In this document: positions 7,150 through 16,428 of the stretch, piece by piece
How the letters are laid out: every line of letters begins with the position of its first letter
Numbering within the stretch: position 1 is the first letter of the stretch
From: Lactococcus fujiensis JCM 16395
GTDB lineage: Bacteria; Bacillota; Bacilli; Lactobacillales; Streptococcaceae
DNA: 64,000 nt
Assembly (NCBI RefSeq): GCF_002441655.1
Contig: NZ_JXJU01000003.1
Location: 124,001-188,000, forward strand
Direction: 5' to 3'
Notes under the pieces: generated by a model
What the model saw: only the letters and a program-made list of their open reading frames with translations
What the model was told of the DNA's origin: nothing
Databases searched by the model: none
Made by a program: the position numbers and the translations under genes

Positions 7150-9081
7150 ATGACGAAGAATTATGATGAATTGGCTAAGGACATCCTTGACCATGTTGGA
7201 GGACGAGATAACGTGATTGACCTCGTTCATTGTATTACGCGGTTACGTTTTCGTTTGAAAGATGAGGGCTTGGCTGATGATGATTATCTTAAACAGCGTG
7301 AGGGTGTGGTAACCGTTGTTAAATCTGGAGGACAATATCAAGTTGTTATAGGAAATGAAGTACCCGATGTTTTTGATGCAGTCAATCGAGTTGGTAATTT
7401 ATCCGGAGCTAATAAGTCAGAGGATGTAGTTGATGCACCAAAAGGAAGTTTGTTCAATCGTTTTATTCAATTGATGTCAGGCCTTTTCCAACCCATTCTT
7501 GGCCCACTAGCAGCAGCGGGAATGTTGAAAGGTCTTGCTGCTTTACTTGCGGCTTTTGGTTTCTCTACGACTTCTGGTACTTATCTTCTAATCCAAGCGG
7601 CTGGTGACGGATTCTTCCAATTTCTTCCATTTTTCCTAGCCTATACTGCATCTAAGAAGTTCAAAATTAATAAATTCACAGCAATGGCCATTGCAGGAGC
7701 GATGCTTTATCCTTCATTAGTTAATCCAACAACCGGACACCCTTTATATACGCTTTTTAAGGGGACAATGTTTGAAAGTCCAATACACTACACCTTTTTT
7801 GGACTACCAGTTATCATCCAATCCTATTATTCAACCGTCGTTCCTATCATTTTTGCCATCTTCTTTGCATCAAAAATAGAGAAGTGGTTAAAAAAAGTAG
7901 TCCCAGAAGTTGTTAAATTATTTATTGTTCCCTTCATGACTTTATTAATTACTGTCCCAGTATCTATTTTAATCATTGGTCCAATATTAACATGGGCATC
8001 GGCTGCGGTTGGGAATGGAATTGCCTTAGTCAATTCATTTGCTCCATGGCTTTCTGGAGCACTAATTGGAGGCTTTTGGCAGGTTCTTGTTATGTTTGGA
8101 TTGCATTGGGGGTTAATTCCTATTGCAATGAATAATTTAGCTACACTGGGCTATGATCCCATTGTTGGGCCAGCGATGGCCGTTAGTTTTGCGCAAATTG
8201 GCGCTTTGTTGGCAGTTATGATTCGAACAAAAGAGAAGAAAGTAAAACAACTCTCAGTTCCTGCCTTTATCTCGGGCCTTTTCGGAGTCACGGAACCCAG
8301 TATATATGGGATCACATTACCAATGAAAACCCCATTCATTATGAGTTGTATTTCAGCCGCGATCGCATGTGGAATTGGTGGGTTCTTCAACCTTCGCATG
8401 TATATGGTTGGAGGCTTAGGTGTATTTAGTTATCTAAGTTATTTTACTGCCAAATCTGGATTGGGAAACCTTTACGTTTATATCATGACAACTGTCTTAG
8501 CCTTTGTTTTAGCCTTCATTCTTACTATGTTTGTCAAAATACCAAAACTTTATGAGAAAGCAGAGATAAGTGATGAAAGTCAAACAAATGATGTACACGA
8601 AAGTGTAGTCACACCTTCTGAAAAACTGAACATTAAAGAAATCATTGCCTCTCCTTTTTCAGGCCGTCTTATCCCACTTCGTGATACACCGGACCCTGTT
8701 TTTGCATCAGGGACATTTGGTATGGGGGTTGCAATCGAACCTCGTATAGGAGAATTAGTCGCTCCCACGAATGGAACCATTCAATTCGTATTTCCTACGA
8801 AACACGCGATTGGCCTAGTCACTGAAAATGGAACGGAGATTCTTATTCACATCGGTATGGATACTGTTCAGTTAGAAGGAGAAGGTTTCACCGCTTTTGT
8901 GAAAGAAGGAGATAAAGTTCTAGCAGGACAAAAATTAATGGATGTTGACCTTGATTTAATTAAACAAAAAGGGTATTCTACAATTACACCCATTGTTGTA
9001 ACGAGTGAAGCCCAAGATACTTTGCCAACAGAGGAGCATGAACTTCAAGCTGGTGACTATCTTATGACTATTTTAAGATAA
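7150..9081 (+). CDS. bglP: Beta-glucoside PTS transporter subunit IIBCA
   Basis: 643 residues from ATG 7150 (SD AGAAGGAG). All EII domains are in one chain: IIB first (phosphorylated Cys28 in LVHCITRLRF), the membrane IIC domain (about 105-455, with GVTEPSIYGITLP), and C-terminal IIA (about 490-640, phosphorylated His in ILIHIGMDTVQLEG). It imports and phosphorylates an aryl- or alkyl-beta-glucoside or cellobiose-like sugar at the membrane. The gene lies between the antiterminator and the 6-phospho-beta-glucosidase, which fixes the pathway; the exact sugar is not known. Confidence 0.95.
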   Translation: MTKNYDELAKDILDHVGGRDNVIDLVHCITRLRFRLKDEGLADDDYLKQREGVVTVVKSGGQYQVVIGNEVPDVFDAVNRVGNLSGANKSEDVVDAPKGSLFNRFIQLMSGLFQPILGPLAAAGMLKGLAALLAAFGFSTTSGTYLLIQAAGDGFFQFLPFFLAYTASKKFKINKFTAMAIAGAMLYPSLVNPTTGHPLYTLFKGTMFESPIHYTFFGLPVIIQSYYSTVVPIIFAIFFASKIEKWLKKVVPEVVKLFIVPFMTLLITVPVSILIIGPILTWASAAVGNGIALVNSFAPWLSGALIGGFWQVLVMFGLHWGLIPIAMNNLATLGYDPIVGPAMAVSFAQIGALLAVMIRTKEKKVKQLSVPAFISGLFGVTEPSIYGITLPMKTPFIMSCISAAIACGIGGFFNLRMYMVGGLGVFSYLSYFTAKSGLGNLYVYIMTTVLAFVLAFILTMFVKIPKLYEKAEISDESQTNDVHESVVTPSEKLNIKEIIASPFSGRLIPLRDTPDPVFASGTFGMGVAIEPRIGELVAPTNGTIQFVFPTKHAIGLVTENGTEILIHIGMDTVQLEGEGFTAFVKEGDKVLAGQKLMDVDLDLIKQKGYSTITPIVVTSEAQDTLPTEEHELQAGDYLMTILR

Positions 9082-9090
9082 TTCAAATAA

Positions 9091-10560
<1,470 letters not shown>

Positions 10561-10580
10561 TTTTTCAATTTAGCGTAAAT

Positions 10581-10610
10581 AAAAACCTTGTCATTAATGA
10601 CAAGGTTTTT
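10581..10610. terminator. Bidirectional terminator
   Basis: A perfect palindrome with 15-base arms (AAAAACCTTGTCATT and its complement) followed by T-rich sequence on both sides. It serves the bgl operon and the convergent cyclophilin gene. Confidence 0.92.
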
Positions 10611-10617
10611 TATTTTT

Positions 10618-11457
10618 TTAGAACTTCCAATCTTTAACAATTTTGACTGCTATAATTTTGACTGGATCTACTGGGGAAGATGCTTCTCCTGAAGAATTTG
10701 TTGTCACTTTAGCTGATGCTATTTTATCGACGATATCCATGCCAGAAACAACTTGACCAAAAACAGTATATGAGCCGTCAAGACTTGGGTATCCTCCTTT
10801 TTTGTATGCATCAGCAATTTTTGTTGGACGAAGGTAATTGTTGAGTTGGCTCGTCATATCTTGACTGTTTTGAACAATGAAAAATTGTGAGCTACTTGAG
10901 CTTGCTGCACCAGTGTTAGCTAATGCAACAGCGCCACGAATATTGTAAAGTTCATTTGAAATTTCAGTGTCAAATGATTTGCCGCCATTCACAGCAGAAA
11001 CGACTTTACTCCCTGTTCCTTTGTTTGATGGATCTCCTGTTTGAATCATGAAATCATTGATGACACGGAAAAATTCATTATTTTTGTAGTAGCCTTCTTT
11101 AGCCAAAGCTAGGAAATTTTGAACGGCATGAGGTGCCAGTTTAGGGAAAAGTTTGATGTCAATGTTACCTAGGCTCGTCTGAAGTTGAACTTCTGCTTCG
11201 TCAGTGCTGACTGTTGATGTCAATTGTGGCAAATTTGACTTATCAAGTTTTTCTTGAGTTGTTTGTGAGCCATCAATCCCCGTGCCTTGACCAGCAACGC
11301 TTGAAGAAGATGTTTTAGAAGATTCTGTAGTTGATGTCTTTGTACTTGTATCATTTTTCGCAGGTTGGTTAGCGAAGTAGATAAGTAGTCCAATGACGAC
11401 AACAAGAATTACCCCACCAATTGTGAGGATGATATTTTTATTTGTTTTCGTTTCCAT
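10618..11457 (-). CDS. Membrane-anchored cyclophilin-type peptidyl-prolyl isomerase
   Basis: 279 residues. The N-terminus is cytoplasmic and basic (METKTNKN), followed by one membrane segment (about 9-29) with no cysteine lipobox, then a Ser/Thr-rich linker (to about 85) and a cyclophilin domain (about 88-278) with FFRVINDFMIQTGDP and SSSSQFFIV. The catalytic domain should face outside and help fold secreted proteins. The ATG lies six bases after an extended -10 (TGTTAAAAT on the minus strand, -10 at 11464-11469), so the message is probably leaderless. Confidence 0.9.
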   Translation of the reverse strand: METKTNKNIILTIGGVILVVVIGLLIYFANQPAKNDTSTKTSTTESSKTSSSSVAGQGTGIDGSQTTQEKLDKSNLPQLTSTVSTDEAEVQLQTSLGNIDIKLFPKLAPHAVQNFLALAKEGYYKNNEFFRVINDFMIQTGDPSNKGTGSKVVSAVNGGKSFDTEISNELYNIRGAVALANTGAASSSSSQFFIVQNSQDMTSQLNNYLRPTKIADAYKKGGYPSLDGSYTVFGQVVSGMDIVDKIASAKVTTNSSGEASSPVDPVKIIAVKIVKDWKF

Positions 11458-11463
11458 AGTGCT

Positions 11464-11472
11464 ATTTTAACA
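11464..11472 (-). promoter_or_regulatory. Extended -10 of the cyclophilin gene (leaderless type)
   Basis: On the minus strand TGT-TAAAAT, with the ATG six bases downstream and no Shine-Dalgarno. The same TTTGTGTTAAAAT string precedes yaaA and hslO. Confidence 0.6.
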
Positions 11473-11511
11473 CAAAATATATGTTTTATGAATTAATATT
11501 CAAACTTTTAC

Positions 11512-11540
11512 TTGCAATTTTTTTTAGAATAGTTTATAAT
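11512..11540 (+). promoter_or_regulatory. Promoter of the histidine-leader ABC operon
   Basis: TTGCAA at 11512-11517, 17-base spacer, TATAAT at 11535-11540. Transcription would start near 11547, 23 bases before the leader peptide ATG. Confidence 0.85.
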
Positions 11541-11569
11541 GAATAAAAATTAAGAAAGGGGATCACAAA

Positions 11570-11617
11570 ATGTATAATGCAAATTTAACTACTGTCCATC
11601 ATCATGTGCATAGATAA
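11570..11617 (+). CDS. Histidine-rich leader peptide
   Basis: A 15-codon ORF, MYNANLTTVHHHVHR, ATG at 11570 with Shine-Dalgarno AAAGGGG at 11555-11561 and eight bases spacing, stop TAA 11615-11617. Four of five consecutive codons (11597-11611) are His, all CAT. It follows a strong promoter and precedes an RNA that can form a terminator, in front of an amino acid ABC operon. This is the layout of His leader peptides in attenuators: ribosomes stalling for want of charged tRNA-His would favour read-through. The peptide itself probably has no function. Confidence 0.85.
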   Translation: MYNANLTTVHHHVHR

Positions 11618-11690
11618 AAGTTGTGTCGTACGTTTGGTATAGATACAGCTTTAGAGTACGCTCAAGTATCTATGCCGGTGATTCTGATAA

Positions 11691-11723
11691 AAGACCGGTT
11701 GTAAAGACAACTGGTCTTTTTTT
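11691..11723 (+). terminator. Attenuator terminator in the His leader
   Basis: AAGACCGGTTGT (11691-11702), loop AAAG, ACAACTGGTCTT (11707-11718), one G-U pair, then a run of T to 11723. It lies between the leader peptide and the permease gene of the same direction, so it must be read through for expression. Confidence 0.9.
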
Positions 11724-11737
11724 GTTACTTGTACTCG

Positions 11738-11776
11738 CCTTTGCTCTAAAAAAGAGAATTTATGCAAAGGTTTTTT
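11738..11776 (+). terminator. Possible second terminator in the leader
   Basis: CCTTTGC (11738-11744) pairs with GCAAAGG (11764-11770), followed directly by TTTTTT. It lies downstream of the attenuator terminator and about 57 bases before the permease ATG. It could be a second checkpoint or part of an alternative fold. Confidence 0.55.
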
Positions 11777-11832
11777 ATATAAAAATAATCGTCTGAATAT
11801 TTCGGATATTTAATAAATAAGAAAGGGAAATC

Positions 11833-12471
11833 ATGTCCTACACCATTAGTATTCTGCCACAGTTAGCCCAAGGATTTATTGTCACCTTACAAGTCTTTGC
11901 TATTACACTTCTCATTTCAATTCCACTAGGAGTTATTATCGCCTATTTACTCCGTCTCCCGTTTTTAAAATGGATTTTCAATTTGTATATTTGGGTGATG
12001 CGTGGTACACCTTTACTGCTACAAATCATTACGGTTTACTTTGGTCTTCCGCTCATTGGAATTACCATTTCAGACCGTTTGACATCTGTATTAATTGCCT
12101 TTGTACTGAATTATGCAGCCTATTTTGCAGAAATTTTTCGTGGGGGGCTTGCTGCAATTCCCAAAGGACAATATGAGGCCGCGCAGGTTTTAAAATTAAG
12201 CAAATGGCAAACCACACGCCTAATTGTATTGCCTCAAGTTGTCAAAATTGTTCTCCCATCTGTGATGAACGAAGTGATTAATCTTGTTAAAGATTCATCA
12301 TTGGTTTATGTAGTAGGAATTATGGATGTTACTTTAGCTGCTCAAACGGCAATGAATAGAGATATTACACTTGTTCCAATTTATATTGCAGGGTTATTCT
12401 ATTTATTATTTAATGGCATTCTAACCATCATTTCAAGGCTGGCTGAAAAACGATTCAATATTTATAAATAA
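11833..12471 (+). CDS. Amino acid ABC transporter, permease (predicted histidine uptake)
   Basis: 212 residues with about five membrane segments and the permease EAA loop (GGLAAIPKGQYEAAQVLKLSKWQTTRLIVLPQ), typical of the polar-amino-acid HisM/GlnP class. Start ATG 11833 with AAGAAAGGGA. Only one permease gene is present, so the channel is presumably a homodimer. The operon order is permease, ATPase, binding lipoprotein. Histidine as substrate is inferred only from the His-rich attenuator upstream; the protein sequence alone says polar or basic amino acid. Confidence 0.9.
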   Translation: MSYTISILPQLAQGFIVTLQVFAITLLISIPLGVIIAYLLRLPFLKWIFNLYIWVMRGTPLLLQIITVYFGLPLIGITISDRLTSVLIAFVLNYAAYFAEIFRGGLAAIPKGQYEAAQVLKLSKWQTTRLIVLPQVVKIVLPSVMNEVINLVKDSSLVYVVGIMDVTLAAQTAMNRDITLVPIYIAGLFYLLFNGILTIISRLAEKRFNIYK

Positions 12472-12480
12472 GGAGATAAA

Positions 12481-13116
12481 ATGCTCGAAATTAAAAATTT
12501 AACCAAAAAATTTGGAGATAAAATTATTTTTGATCAATTCAATTTTACATTCAATGACAATGAAGTGTTAGTCATTTTAGGGCCTTCAGGTGGAGGAAAA
12601 ACGACATTACTTAGGATGTTGGCAGGTCTGGAAAAAATTGATGAGGCGACAATTATTTTCAATAATGAAAGCTATGATTTGAAAAATGAATCCTTCGATA
12701 AAAATATTTTAGGCTTTGTTTTCCAAGATTTCCAACTATTTCCACATAAAACTGTTCTTGAAAATTTAACATTGAGTCCAATCTATACTCAAAAAATGAA
12801 CAAGATAAAAGCGATTGATAAGGCAAGGGAGGCTCTTGAAAGACTAGATTTATCTGATTTTGAAAATGCATATCCCTATTCATTGTCGGGTGGACAAAAA
12901 CAACGTGTTGCATTGGCGCGAGCGATGATGATTGACCCTGAAATTATTGGTTACGATGAGCCAACGTCAGCATTGGATACTGAATTACGTGACCAAGTCG
13001 CTGACATGATTATCGAAAATAAAATGTTGGGAATGACACAAATTGTTGTTACACATGATCCCATTTTTGCTGAAAAAATTGCTGATCAGATATTAAAAGT
13101 CAACCCGCGTGATTGA
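12481..13116 (+). CDS. Amino acid ABC transporter, ATP-binding protein
   Basis: 211 residues. Walker A GPSGGGKTT (about residue 35), Q-loop FVFQDFQLFPH, ABC signature LSGGQKQRVALARAM, Walker B EIIGYDEPTSALD, H-loop VVTHD. It is of the HisP/GlnQ class but somewhat shorter than the usual 240 residues. It energises uptake by the permease 9 bases upstream. ATG 12481 is preceded by AAGGAGATAAA. Its last codons overlap the region just before the lipoprotein gene. Confidence 0.93.
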   Translation: MLEIKNLTKKFGDKIIFDQFNFTFNDNEVLVILGPSGGGKTTLLRMLAGLEKIDEATIIFNNESYDLKNESFDKNILGFVFQDFQLFPHKTVLENLTLSPIYTQKMNKIKAIDKAREALERLDLSDFENAYPYSLSGGQKQRVALARAMMIDPEIIGYDEPTSALDTELRDQVADMIIENKMLGMTQIVVTHDPIFAEKIADQILKVNPRD

Positions 13117-13148
13117 TTTACATTCATACAATAGAAAGAAGAAAAACG

Positions 13149-13979
13149 ATGAAAAATTTAACTAAAATGATGGTCGCAGTCATTGTAACAATCTGTCTTA
13201 TTACACTCAGTGCTTGCGGGAAAGCGAGTACGACAAATGAGAATACATGGCAAAAGGTAGAGAAATCGAAAACAATTACGATTGGCTTTGATAATACCTT
13301 TGTGCCAATGGGCTTTAAGGATAAAGATGGCACAAATAAGGGCTTCGATATTGATTTAGCAAATGCTGTTTTTAAAACATATGGAATTAAAGTAAAATGG
13401 CAGCCGATCACTTGGTCACTAAAAGAACAAGAATTAAAAAATGGGAACATTGATTTAATCTGGAATGGTTATTCGGTCACTCCAGAACGTGAAAAATTGG
13501 TCAAATTTTCAGAGCCATACATGGAAGGAGGGGATATCCTTTTAACGAAAAAATCATCGGACATCACTAAAATTTCTGAAATGAAAGGGAAAACTATTGG
13601 GGCGCAATCAGGTTCTTCTCAATATCAAGTCTTTAATGATCAACCAACTAAATTGAAGGATTTAGTTGCTGGTAAAACAATCGTTCAATATTCAACTTTT
13701 GAACAAGGTTTGCTAGACGTCAAGAATGGGCGGATTGATGCCCTTCTCGTTGACCAAGTTTATGCCAATTATTATCTGAAGCAATCAAATGAAACTAACT
13801 TGTTTAATTCGATTCCGGTGGACTTTGAGAGCTCACCGATGGCTGTTGGTGCACGGAAGGCAGATTCTGTCTTGATTGAAAAGATTAATGCAGGAATCAA
13901 CAAGCTTGTTGCGAATGGTGAATTCAAAACAATTTCTGAAAGATGGTTCGGAAAAGATGTCTATCCAGTGACGAAATAA
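13149..13979 (+). CDS. Amino acid ABC transporter, substrate-binding lipoprotein
   Basis: 276 residues from ATG 13149. Lipoprotein signal peptide with a basic start (MKNLTKMM), a hydrophobic stretch and the lipobox LSAC at about residues 18-21, then an SBP family 3 domain: ITIGFDNTFVPMGFKDKDGTNKGFDIDLANAV, WNGYSVTPEREKLVKFSEPYM, IGAQSGSSQYQVF. It captures the amino acid at the outer membrane face and delivers it to the permease. The arginine in the TPEREK segment is the usual carboxylate-binding position. Third and last gene of the His-leader operon. Confidence 0.93.
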   Translation: MKNLTKMMVAVIVTICLITLSACGKASTTNENTWQKVEKSKTITIGFDNTFVPMGFKDKDGTNKGFDIDLANAVFKTYGIKVKWQPITWSLKEQELKNGNIDLIWNGYSVTPEREKLVKFSEPYMEGGDILLTKKSSDITKISEMKGKTIGAQSGSSQYQVFNDQPTKLKDLVAGKTIVQYSTFEQGLLDVKNGRIDALLVDQVYANYYLKQSNETNLFNSIPVDFESSPMAVGARKADSVLIEKINAGINKLVANGEFKTISERWFGKDVYPVTK

Positions 13980-14174
13980 TGGCTCACGATGGGCGCTGAC
14001 TGAGTACTATTGAAGAATTTGTTCAAGATATTGAAATAAATTGGTATAGTGTATAAAAATGTAATTTTGGGCAAGTTATACGTGGTTTATTGAATGTTTT
14101 GTGATAAAATATAGAACGAATAGAATGTAATAAAATACAATTTATTTGAACACTGAATCAATCGAGGAACTATT

Positions 14175-15608
14175 TTGGAAGAAAAAAATCAAGTGAAAAG
14201 AAATTTAAAGCAGCGTCACATTACGATGATCGCTCTGGGAGGTACGATTGGTACTGGTTTATTTTTGACTTCTGGGGCAACAATTAGTCAAGCAGGACCA
14301 ATTGGATCGGTTTTGGCCTATATTTTCATTGGTGTGATGGTTTATTTTGTCATGACATCGTTGGGGGAAATGGCAACTTATTTTCCGACCTCCGGTTCAT
14401 TTTCGGATTATGGTAGCCGTTATGTTGATCCAGCATTTGGTTTTGCCTTGGGATGGAATTATTGGCTTAATGGGGCAATTACAATTGCTGTTGATTTGAC
14501 GACAGCAGGTTTGATTACTCAATTCTGGTTTCCTCACGTGCACGCTTGGGTTTTTTCTGGAATTGCGACCATTCTAATTTTTATCATCAATGTTTTGGCT
14601 GTTAGGGCCTTCGGAGAAACAGAATATTGGTTGTCTACAATTAAAGTGATTACTATAGTTATTTTCTTAATCGTTGGTGTCTTGACTATTTTTGGAATCC
14701 TGGGACAAGGGTCAGTTGATGTAGCAAAGAATTTAACAGCAGGGAATCACGGCTTTGTTGGAGGCATTTCTGGCTTTGTGGGCGTTCTCCTTATTGCAGG
14801 ATTCTCTTTCCAAGGAACGGAGCTTTTAGGAGTAACGGCTGGCGAAACTGAGAATCCTGAAAAATCAATTCCCAAAGCGATGAATTCAATTTTCTGGCGT
14901 ATTTTACTTTTTTATATTTTTACGATTATTGTAATTGCAGCGATTATTAATTACAAGGACCCTCGGTTGTTGAATCCCAATTCAACCGCTGTAATGAGTC
15001 CCTTCACCATTGTCTTTAAGAATATAGGCTTTGCTCTTGCAGCTTCAGTTATGAATGCGGTGATTTTGACATCAGTTGTGTCCTCAGCAAATTCTGTTAT
15101 GTACGCGTCAACTCGAATCTTGTATTCCTTGGGACAAGAGCATGGGGCACCGAAAATTTTTGGACGAACGGCGAAAAATGGAATTCCGGTGATTGCATTG
15201 TTGGCGACATCAATCATTTGTTTTATTACCTTCTTGACAGGGATTTTTGGAACACAAATTTATCTGTTTTTGGTTGATTTGTCATCACTGACCGGTTTTC
15301 TTGCATGGTTTGGTATTTCTGTCAGTCATATTCGTTTCCGGAGGGCTTACTTGACTCAAGGAAAGGACTTAAACGACTTGCCTTATCAAGCGAAATTATT
15401 CCCAATCGGTCCTTTACTTGCTCTGCTAATGACGGCAGCGATTATGATAAATTTAGACCCTGCACAATTATTTAGCCCACAATGGGGACAAGCTTTAGCA
15501 ACTTATGCAGCTTTGCCAATGTTTATTTTGCTTTATTTTGGATACAAATGGAAATACAATACAAAAATTATTCCACTTACTGAAGTTGATTTGAGTCGTG
15601 AAAAATAA
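14175..15608 (+). CDS. Amino acid permease, LysP-like
   Basis: 477 residues, TTG start at 14175 with GAGGAA 5 bases upstream; no ATG fits the N-terminus better, since the family starts near KRNLKQRHITMIALGGTIGTGLF. About 12 membrane segments; GVTAGETENPEKSIPKAMNSIFWRILLFY and the long loop near 265-290 are typical of lysine-type permeases of the AAT family. Probably imports a basic amino acid (lysine by resemblance, not proven). Single-gene unit: the 195 bases between it and the ABC operon hold AT-rich promoter-like sequence but no clear terminator. Confidence 0.88.
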   Translation: MEEKNQVKRNLKQRHITMIALGGTIGTGLFLTSGATISQAGPIGSVLAYIFIGVMVYFVMTSLGEMATYFPTSGSFSDYGSRYVDPAFGFALGWNYWLNGAITIAVDLTTAGLITQFWFPHVHAWVFSGIATILIFIINVLAVRAFGETEYWLSTIKVITIVIFLIVGVLTIFGILGQGSVDVAKNLTAGNHGFVGGISGFVGVLLIAGFSFQGTELLGVTAGETENPEKSIPKAMNSIFWRILLFYIFTIIVIAAIINYKDPRLLNPNSTAVMSPFTIVFKNIGFALAASVMNAVILTSVVSSANSVMYASTRILYSLGQEHGAPKIFGRTAKNGIPVIALLATSIICFITFLTGIFGTQIYLFLVDLSSLTGFLAWFGISVSHIRFRRAYLTQGKDLNDLPYQAKLFPIGPLLALLMTAAIMINLDPAQLFSPQWGQALATYAALPMFILLYFGYKWKYNTKIIPLTEVDLSREK

Positions 15609-15612
15609 GTTT

Positions 15613-15635
15613 AAAAGAGCAGTAGCTCTTTTTTT
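15613..15635 (+). terminator. Terminator of the LysP-like gene
   Basis: AAAAGAGC-AGTA-GCTCTTTT followed by a T run. Confidence 0.92.
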
Positions 15636-15665
15636 ATAGAGTAAATCGAATAATAAAAAATATAA

Positions 15666-15694
15666 TTGACATAAATGTATCAATCATTTAAAAT
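15666..15694 (+). promoter_or_regulatory. Promoter of the FMN reductase-apbE operon
   Basis: TTGACA at 15666-15671, 17-base spacer, TAAAAT at 15689-15694. Confidence 0.8.
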
Positions 15695-15717
15695 GAAAAA
15701 TAAGGTGGAGGTATATC

Positions 15718-16404
15718 ATGAAATTAGTGGCACTCGTTGGGACCAATGCAAGTTATTCATACAATCGTAAATTGTTGTGGTACATGAAGAAAAGATTTGG
15801 TCAATTGGCACAAATTGATGTACTTGAAATTAGTGACCTTCCTCTTTTTTCAGAAGACACTCTTGACAGACCGGACAGCGTCTTGTTCTTGTCTAATAAA
15901 ATTGCGGAAGCAGATGGCTTAATTATTAGTACACCGGAATATGACCATTCAATTACTGCCGCCTTGAAATCAGTTTTAGAGTGGCTTTCATGGGGGGATG
16001 AGCATCCACTGACTAAGAAACCAATCATGATTGTTGGGGCATCTCTAGGTAATATGGGGACCGTATTTGCCCAAGAAAACCTACGACAAATTTTGAATTC
16101 TCCTGGGATTGATGCTTTTGTTTTACCAGGTAATCAGTTTTTATTAGGTCGTGCAAGTCAAAGTTTTTCAGAAAGAGGTGATCTGACAGAGGAAAAGACG
16201 ATTCATTGGTTGGAACATTGTTTCAATAATTTTGTTGGCTTCGTAAAAGTCATAAATCCTGCTAAAGAAAAACAACCACAATTCATTGATGATGTTTCAG
16301 AACAGTGGTGGATTGAAGATGCAAGTCTCGGTCTTCCTTTTGAAGATGACGCAGATACTGGTTCAACTGAGGATTTGGACGACGGGACAAGTTTATTTGC
16401 CTAA
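15718..16404 (+). CDS. NADPH-dependent FMN reductase family protein
   Basis: 228 residues. Flavodoxin-like fold: the N-terminal VALVGTNASYSYNRKLL binds flavin phosphate, followed by IISTPEYDHSITAALKSVLEWLSW (the family's PEYNxSxPxxLKxxxDW block) and MIVGASLGNMGT. The last 40 residues form an acidic extension (FEDDADTGSTEDLDDG) beyond the usual family length. It should reduce a flavin or quinone with NAD(P)H in the cytoplasm. SD GGTGGAGG precedes the ATG. apbE follows after 24 bases, so both probably serve one flavoprotein system. Confidence 0.85.
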   Translation: MKLVALVGTNASYSYNRKLLWYMKKRFGQLAQIDVLEISDLPLFSEDTLDRPDSVLFLSNKIAEADGLIISTPEYDHSITAALKSVLEWLSWGDEHPLTKKPIMIVGASLGNMGTVFAQENLRQILNSPGIDAFVLPGNQFLLGRASQSFSERGDLTEEKTIHWLEHCFNNFVGFVKVINPAKEKQPQFIDDVSEQWWIEDASLGLPFEDDADTGSTEDLDDGTSLFA

Positions 16405-16428
16405 GTTGGAGAGGAATTAAAGAATAAG

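Larger units (their letters stand above)
11547..11724 (+). promoter_or_regulatory. Histidine attenuator leader RNA
   Basis: The leader contains: (a) the His-rich leader ORF 11570-11617; (b) strand GCATAGATA at 11608-11616, covering the last His codon to the stop; (c) strand GGTATAGATAC at 11636-11646; (d) strand GTATCTATGCC at 11666-11676, which can pair with either b (9 bp) or c (11 bp, one G-U); (e) CCGGT 11675-11679, complementary to ACCGG 11694-11698 inside the terminator; (f) the terminator. These are the parts of a ribosome-mediated transcription attenuator. I cannot fold it, and the exact switching order is not settled. No T-box motif (GGTGGTACCGCG) is present. Confidence 0.8.
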
